A DNA stretch of 64,000 bases from an uncultured Flavobacteriales bacterium. GTDB taxonomy: Bacteria > Bacteroidota > Bacteroidia > Flavobacteriales_E > Vicingaceae. Positions within the stretch are counted from its first letter, which is position 1; every line of letters begins with the position of its first letter. The notes beneath the pieces were generated by a model. It was not told where the DNA came from, did not search any database, and saw nothing but the letters and a program-made list of their open reading frames with translations. A program made the position numbers and the translations under genes. The stretch is from positions 3,296 to 67,295 of the forward strand of contig CALCHN010000045.1 of NCBI GenBank assembly GCA_937901255.1. The letters run 5' to 3'. Of the stretch, positions 61,100 through 64,000 are shown piece by piece.

Positions 61100-62312
61100 T
61101 TTAACCTTCCTGATATTTCTTTTATGTTTTTCTGGTCTATACGCTCAGATTGAAAATCATAGTTATAAAAGGAAGTTATCTCCGCCATCTAATTTATGGC
61201 ATGAAGTGGTTTTACCTGAGGCTATTTTTAAAAGTATTAATACCAACTTTTCCGACTTACGAATTATTGGGTTTAACTCATCAAACGATACAATAGAAGT
61301 TCCCTATATCATAACAAATTCATCAAAAGAAATCGTTTATAAAAAAATTCCATTTCAATTAATAAATGCCTCTAAAAACAATAATGGCTATTTCTGGACT
61401 TTTGAGACTCCAATTGATAAGATCATTAATGAAATAAACTTGAGTTTTAAAAATAAAAATTTTGACTGGAGTGTTCAACTAGAGGGTAGCCAAAACCAAA
61501 ATGATTGGTTTACAATTCTAGATAAATATAGAATTTTATCTATCCATAATAATCAAATTGATTTTAATTATTCCAAAATTAAATTTCCTAAATCGAACTA
61601 TAAATACTACAGGGTTAAAATAAAAAGTGATAACATTCCTGATTTAAATAAAGCTACTTTGTCATTACAGATTGTAGAAAAAGAATTGATACACAACTGT
61701 TCTGTAAAAAGAATGAAACAAGTTAATACCAAAAACACCACAGAGATTGATGTAGAATTAACTAATGTATATCCCATTAGCAAAATAAGCATAGCTATAG
61801 CAGATTCTTTAGACTTCTATAGACCAATTATTATTAAACAATTAAAAGACAGTGTAAAAACCGAAAAAGGTTGGATTTATAATTATTCAACCTTAACAAA
61901 TAGCATTATTAATTCGATAGAAACTAGTGAATTTCATTTTAATCCAACTTTTGCGAACAAATTTAAAATTATCATTTACAATAATGATAATAGTCCCTTA
62001 ACAATAGATACCCTTATTGCTAAAGGATTTATTTACCAACTAACTGCTCGATTTAGTGATTTGTCTAGCGATTACTTTTTGTATTATGGTAATACATCTT
62101 CTACTACTCCTTCTTACGACATTGTGAACTTTAAAGATAAAATCCCGACAGCTTTAACAAAGCTAAAGCTATTTGAAGAAGAGAAAATTATTCATGAAAA
62201 AGAACAAGAAGCACAACCCTTATTTTCTAATAATATTTGGTTATGGTCCATAATAATAGTTTTAATACTATTTCTTTCTTGGGCTTCCCTTAAAATGCTA
62301 AAGTCTAAATAA
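61083..62312 (+). CDS. DUF3999-like exported, membrane-anchored protein
   Basis: 409 residues. Signal peptide MKLKISLTFLIFLLCFSGLYAQ, then a long beta-rich periplasmic region (23-380). Segments such as SPPSNLWHEVVLPEAIFKSI and NFDWSVQLEGSQNQNDWFTI are typical of DUF3999, and DYFLYYGNTSSTTPSYDI lies near 333. A single C-terminal membrane helix (about 386-404). DUF3999 and DUF2339 genes are recurrent neighbours, implying a shared but unknown envelope role. Overlaps the DUF2339 gene by 17 bases. Confidence 0.85.
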   Translation: MKLKISLTFLIFLLCFSGLYAQIENHSYKRKLSPPSNLWHEVVLPEAIFKSINTNFSDLRIIGFNSSNDTIEVPYIITNSSKEIVYKKIPFQLINASKNNNGYFWTFETPIDKIINEINLSFKNKNFDWSVQLEGSQNQNDWFTILDKYRILSIHNNQIDFNYSKIKFPKSNYKYYRVKIKSDNIPDLNKATLSLQIVEKELIHNCSVKRMKQVNTKNTTEIDVELTNVYPISKISIAIADSLDFYRPIIIKQLKDSVKTEKGWIYNYSTLTNSIINSIETSEFHFNPTFANKFKIIIYNNDNSPLTIDTLIAKGFIYQLTARFSDLSSDYFLYYGNTSSTTPSYDIVNFKDKIPTALTKLKLFEEEKIIHEKEQEAQPLFSNNIWLWSIIIVLILFLSWASLKMLKSK

Positions 62313-62316
62313 AATT

Positions 62317-62817
62317 ATGAAAACCAAACTCATCTCTATTGCAAGCTTATTAGTTATTAGTACAGCAGCTTTTAGTCAAGAAGTGTTAACACTAGACTCT
62401 ACTACCGTAAAGCAAAAACACCAATTAAGTGAGTTGACATGGTTAACCGAATTATGGACAGGAGAAGGTTTAGGCGGAACTTGTGATGAAATTTGGATGC
62501 CTCAGATGGGGAATGCCATGCAAGGAATTTTTCGTTATTCAAAAGATGGAAAAGTAGTTTTTACTGAATACATGATTATTGAGCAGCTAGACAGCAACAT
62601 TTCATTAAAATTAAAGCACTTTAATAAGGATTTAAGTCCTTGGGAAGAGAAAGATAAGTGGATAACTTTTGAATTGATAAAAATTGAAGGAACAACCGCT
62701 TATTTTAATGGACTTACCTATAGCAGAAAAGAAGATGAATTAACGATAAAACTCAACTTACACAGTGGGGATAAAAAATGGGTAGAAGAGTTTACATTTA
62801 AGAAAACTGAACTTTAA
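62317..62817 (+). CDS. DUF6265-like exported protein
   Basis: 166 residues. Signal peptide MKTKLISIASLLVISTAAFSQ, then a lipocalin-like beta barrel pattern: LSELTWLTELWTGEGLGGTC (about 37-56), DEIWMPQMGNAMQGIFRYSK (about 57-76) and EYMIIEQLDSNISLKLKHF. This matches the small DUF6265 family found in Bacteroidota; ligand unknown. Four bases after the DUF3999 gene, so probably the last gene of that transcript. Confidence 0.78.
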   Translation: MKTKLISIASLLVISTAAFSQEVLTLDSTTVKQKHQLSELTWLTELWTGEGLGGTCDEIWMPQMGNAMQGIFRYSKDGKVVFTEYMIIEQLDSNISLKLKHFNKDLSPWEEKDKWITFELIKIEGTTAYFNGLTYSRKEDELTIKLNLHSGDKKWVEEFTFKKTEL

Positions 62818-62821
62818 ACCA

Positions 62822-63823
62822 TTAATGGTCGTGTTCTCTACCTTTAATTTTCTTGCTGTTATAAGAATTGTCTAATTCTTCTGCTTCTTCAATAAATTTT
62901 TGAGAAGGTTTTTTCTCTAATAATTCATCTAAATTAGGTTGTCCGGCATTTACCCAAGCCGTGTACCAATAACTGCCAACTTTTATTATAGAAGCTGTTA
63001 GGCGTCTTTCTACCATTCCATTTAGCATTTCATGGTACCTATCTGAATATTCTTCGGAATATACTTTCATTAAAGCTGCTCCCCTATTTTCTACACTGTA
63101 TTTTCTATCCTGAGGAAATTCATCATTCAATTGTTTCTCAAAACCCAATACAGAATCTTTAGCAGCAAAACTAAGTTTCACCACTCCCCACACATCTTCC
63201 AACACATCGTCAACATACTTTGCTCTACCCACAAAATAATCATAATCTTCATGCTTTAACTCAGGCAAACGAGATTCCCAAAAACCATGTATGCCTTTTT
63301 GATTGGTTAATTGTCCATTGTAATTTTTAGTAGTATGCAACGGCACATGCGAATCGCCAATGTAATGCCCTAAATCTGCTGAAACCTTAATAATTCTATC
63401 ATAATCTTTTGCTTCAAATGCTTTTGTAAGCTGTAATACCATAAAATTAACATGCCAAGGCACAATTCCATAAGCTTGTAAAGTATCTTCAGTAAATTTA
63501 TCTATCGCATCAAACCACTTTTTAGGCATTACTTCAAAAGGATCTTGCCCATCTTCAGCATAATGGTCTATATCAATATAATGTCTGGGAGCTTCTCCTT
63601 CTACGGCATAACGTCTTTTATCCGGATCAACAGCATGTTCGGTAATGTATTCAATGTTTTTTTTGTAGAACTTAATCATTTCGGGCGGCAAGGTAAAAAC
63701 TGCCATTCGGTTAATTTTTTTATGCCCGAAAAATCCCCAAGAATAAATAGATGGTTGATAAATGTAATACGCTCCAATTAAGAAAAGTACTACAAAAATT
63801 AAATATTTATAGAAAAACTTCAT
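62822..63823 (-). CDS. zinc-dependent S1/P1 nuclease or phospholipase C-like protein
   Basis: 333 residues. N-terminal membrane segment (about 7-24) that may be a signal anchor, then YSWGFFGHKKINRMAV, where Trp29 and His34 match the first zinc ligands of the S1/P1-PLC fold. Further ligands: PRHYIDIDHY (about 84-93), ADLGHYIGDSHVPLHTTKNY (about 149-168) and IHGFWESRLPEL (about 177-188). Expected to hydrolyse phosphodiesters (nucleic acid or phospholipid) outside the cytoplasm. The C-terminal 30 residues are charged and end HDH. The double-hairpin repeat lies 22 bases upstream of its start. Confidence 0.82.
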   Translation of the reverse strand: MKFFYKYLIFVVLFLIGAYYIYQPSIYSWGFFGHKKINRMAVFTLPPEMIKFYKKNIEYITEHAVDPDKRRYAVEGEAPRHYIDIDHYAEDGQDPFEVMPKKWFDAIDKFTEDTLQAYGIVPWHVNFMVLQLTKAFEAKDYDRIIKVSADLGHYIGDSHVPLHTTKNYNGQLTNQKGIHGFWESRLPELKHEDYDYFVGRAKYVDDVLEDVWGVVKLSFAAKDSVLGFEKQLNDEFPQDRKYSVENRGAALMKVYSEEYSDRYHEMLNGMVERRLTASIIKVGSYWYTAWVNAGQPNLDELLEKKPSQKFIEEAEELDNSYNSKKIKGREHDH

Positions 63824-63845
63824 TTGTTTTTTTATATTTTGTTTC

Positions 63846-63916
63846 GACTCACCCCCAAGTTATCTTGCGATAACTCTTCCCCCTCTATTTAAAGAGAGGG
63901 GGTGTAGGGGGAGAGT
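63846..63916 (-). repeat. dispersed double-hairpin element, copy 3 (inverted)
   Basis: On the minus strand it reads in the same order as copies 1 and 2: CCCCCTCTC / GAGGGGG around TTTAAA, then GTTATC, loop GCAA, GATAAC, then TTGGGGGTGAGTC. It ends 22 bases before the start of the S1/P1-like gene, again oriented toward the downstream start codon. Beyond it, 63917-64000 shows no gene. Confidence 0.87.
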
Positions 63917-64000
63917 TTAAATGTATTCAAAATATTACGATAATCTTTTATTTTTAATACAATATTTCAGGATTTATCTAAGAAATCCCTAAACAACCTT

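Overview
This is an AT-rich (roughly one-third G+C by eye) chromosomal segment of a member of the Bacteroidota, most likely order Flavobacteriales. Pointers are a T9SS C-terminal sorting domain on the leucine-rich-repeat protein, a TonB-dependent receptor with a carboxypeptidase-like N-terminus, a complete-looking Bat (aerotolerance) locus, the absence of strong Shine-Dalgarno sequences, and promoter boxes of the Flavobacterium type (TTG, 19 bases, TAnnTTTG). MqnA implies futalosine-route menaquinone synthesis, which in this order I associate with Cryomorphaceae/Crocinitomicaceae-like lineages rather than classical Flavobacterium; that placement is inference.

Layout. 1-7.2 kb: aminotransferase fragment, patatin/outer-membrane barrel protein, then upp, a deacetylase, radC and a SET-domain gene on the minus strand. 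7.5-12.6 kb: recF-DUF721-EI24, mqnA and a TPR/PD40 protein. 12.8-20.9 kb: the moxR-DUF58-batA-batB-TPR-batD locus, interrupted between batB and the TPR gene by a GxxExxY (PD-(D/E)xK-like) gene and direct repeats. 20.9-30.9 kb: mixed housekeeping genes, a divergent pair of unrecognised genes around an ACTTAAA operator-like cluster, a hydroxyacid dehydrogenase, selO, a SpoIID-like gene and a sugar-kinase-like ATPase. 31-44.3 kb: aroB-aroA, a FecA-type receptor behind a perfect palindrome, a radical SAM protein, aroC, a second GxxExxY gene bracketed by inverted octamer repeats, a DAACS transporter, a lipoprotein pair, gtrA-pgpA. 44.4-52 kb: LRR protein and the minus-strand yaaA-cvfB-hemB-hemL-hemE cluster, with a broken GldL-like gene and a REP-like palindrome between hemL and hemE. 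52.2-64 kb: mutL, two rhomboid proteases, a ZIP transporter, a methyltransferase, a SiaB/SiaC-type kinase-substrate pair, a DUF2339-DUF3999-DUF6265 run and an S1/P1-nuclease-like protein.

How the genes connect. AroB, AroA and AroC are three shikimate-pathway steps ending in chorismate, the substrate of MqnA. HemL, HemB and HemE are three steps of tetrapyrrole synthesis. The Bat locus encodes a MoxR ATPase with von Willebrand-type partners acting at or across the inner membrane. Most of the rest is ordinary core genome.

The least explained material is between genes: three copies of a 70-base double-hairpin element that always sits in the same orientation just upstream of a start codon; five tracts of an 8-base CGCnnAGA repeat, two of which bracket a GxxExxY gene; a nested palindrome of REP type; an intrinsic-terminator shape inside a signal-peptide coding sequence; and a 90-base G+C-rich island. 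No CRISPR array, rRNA, tRNA, integrase or transposase gene was seen.
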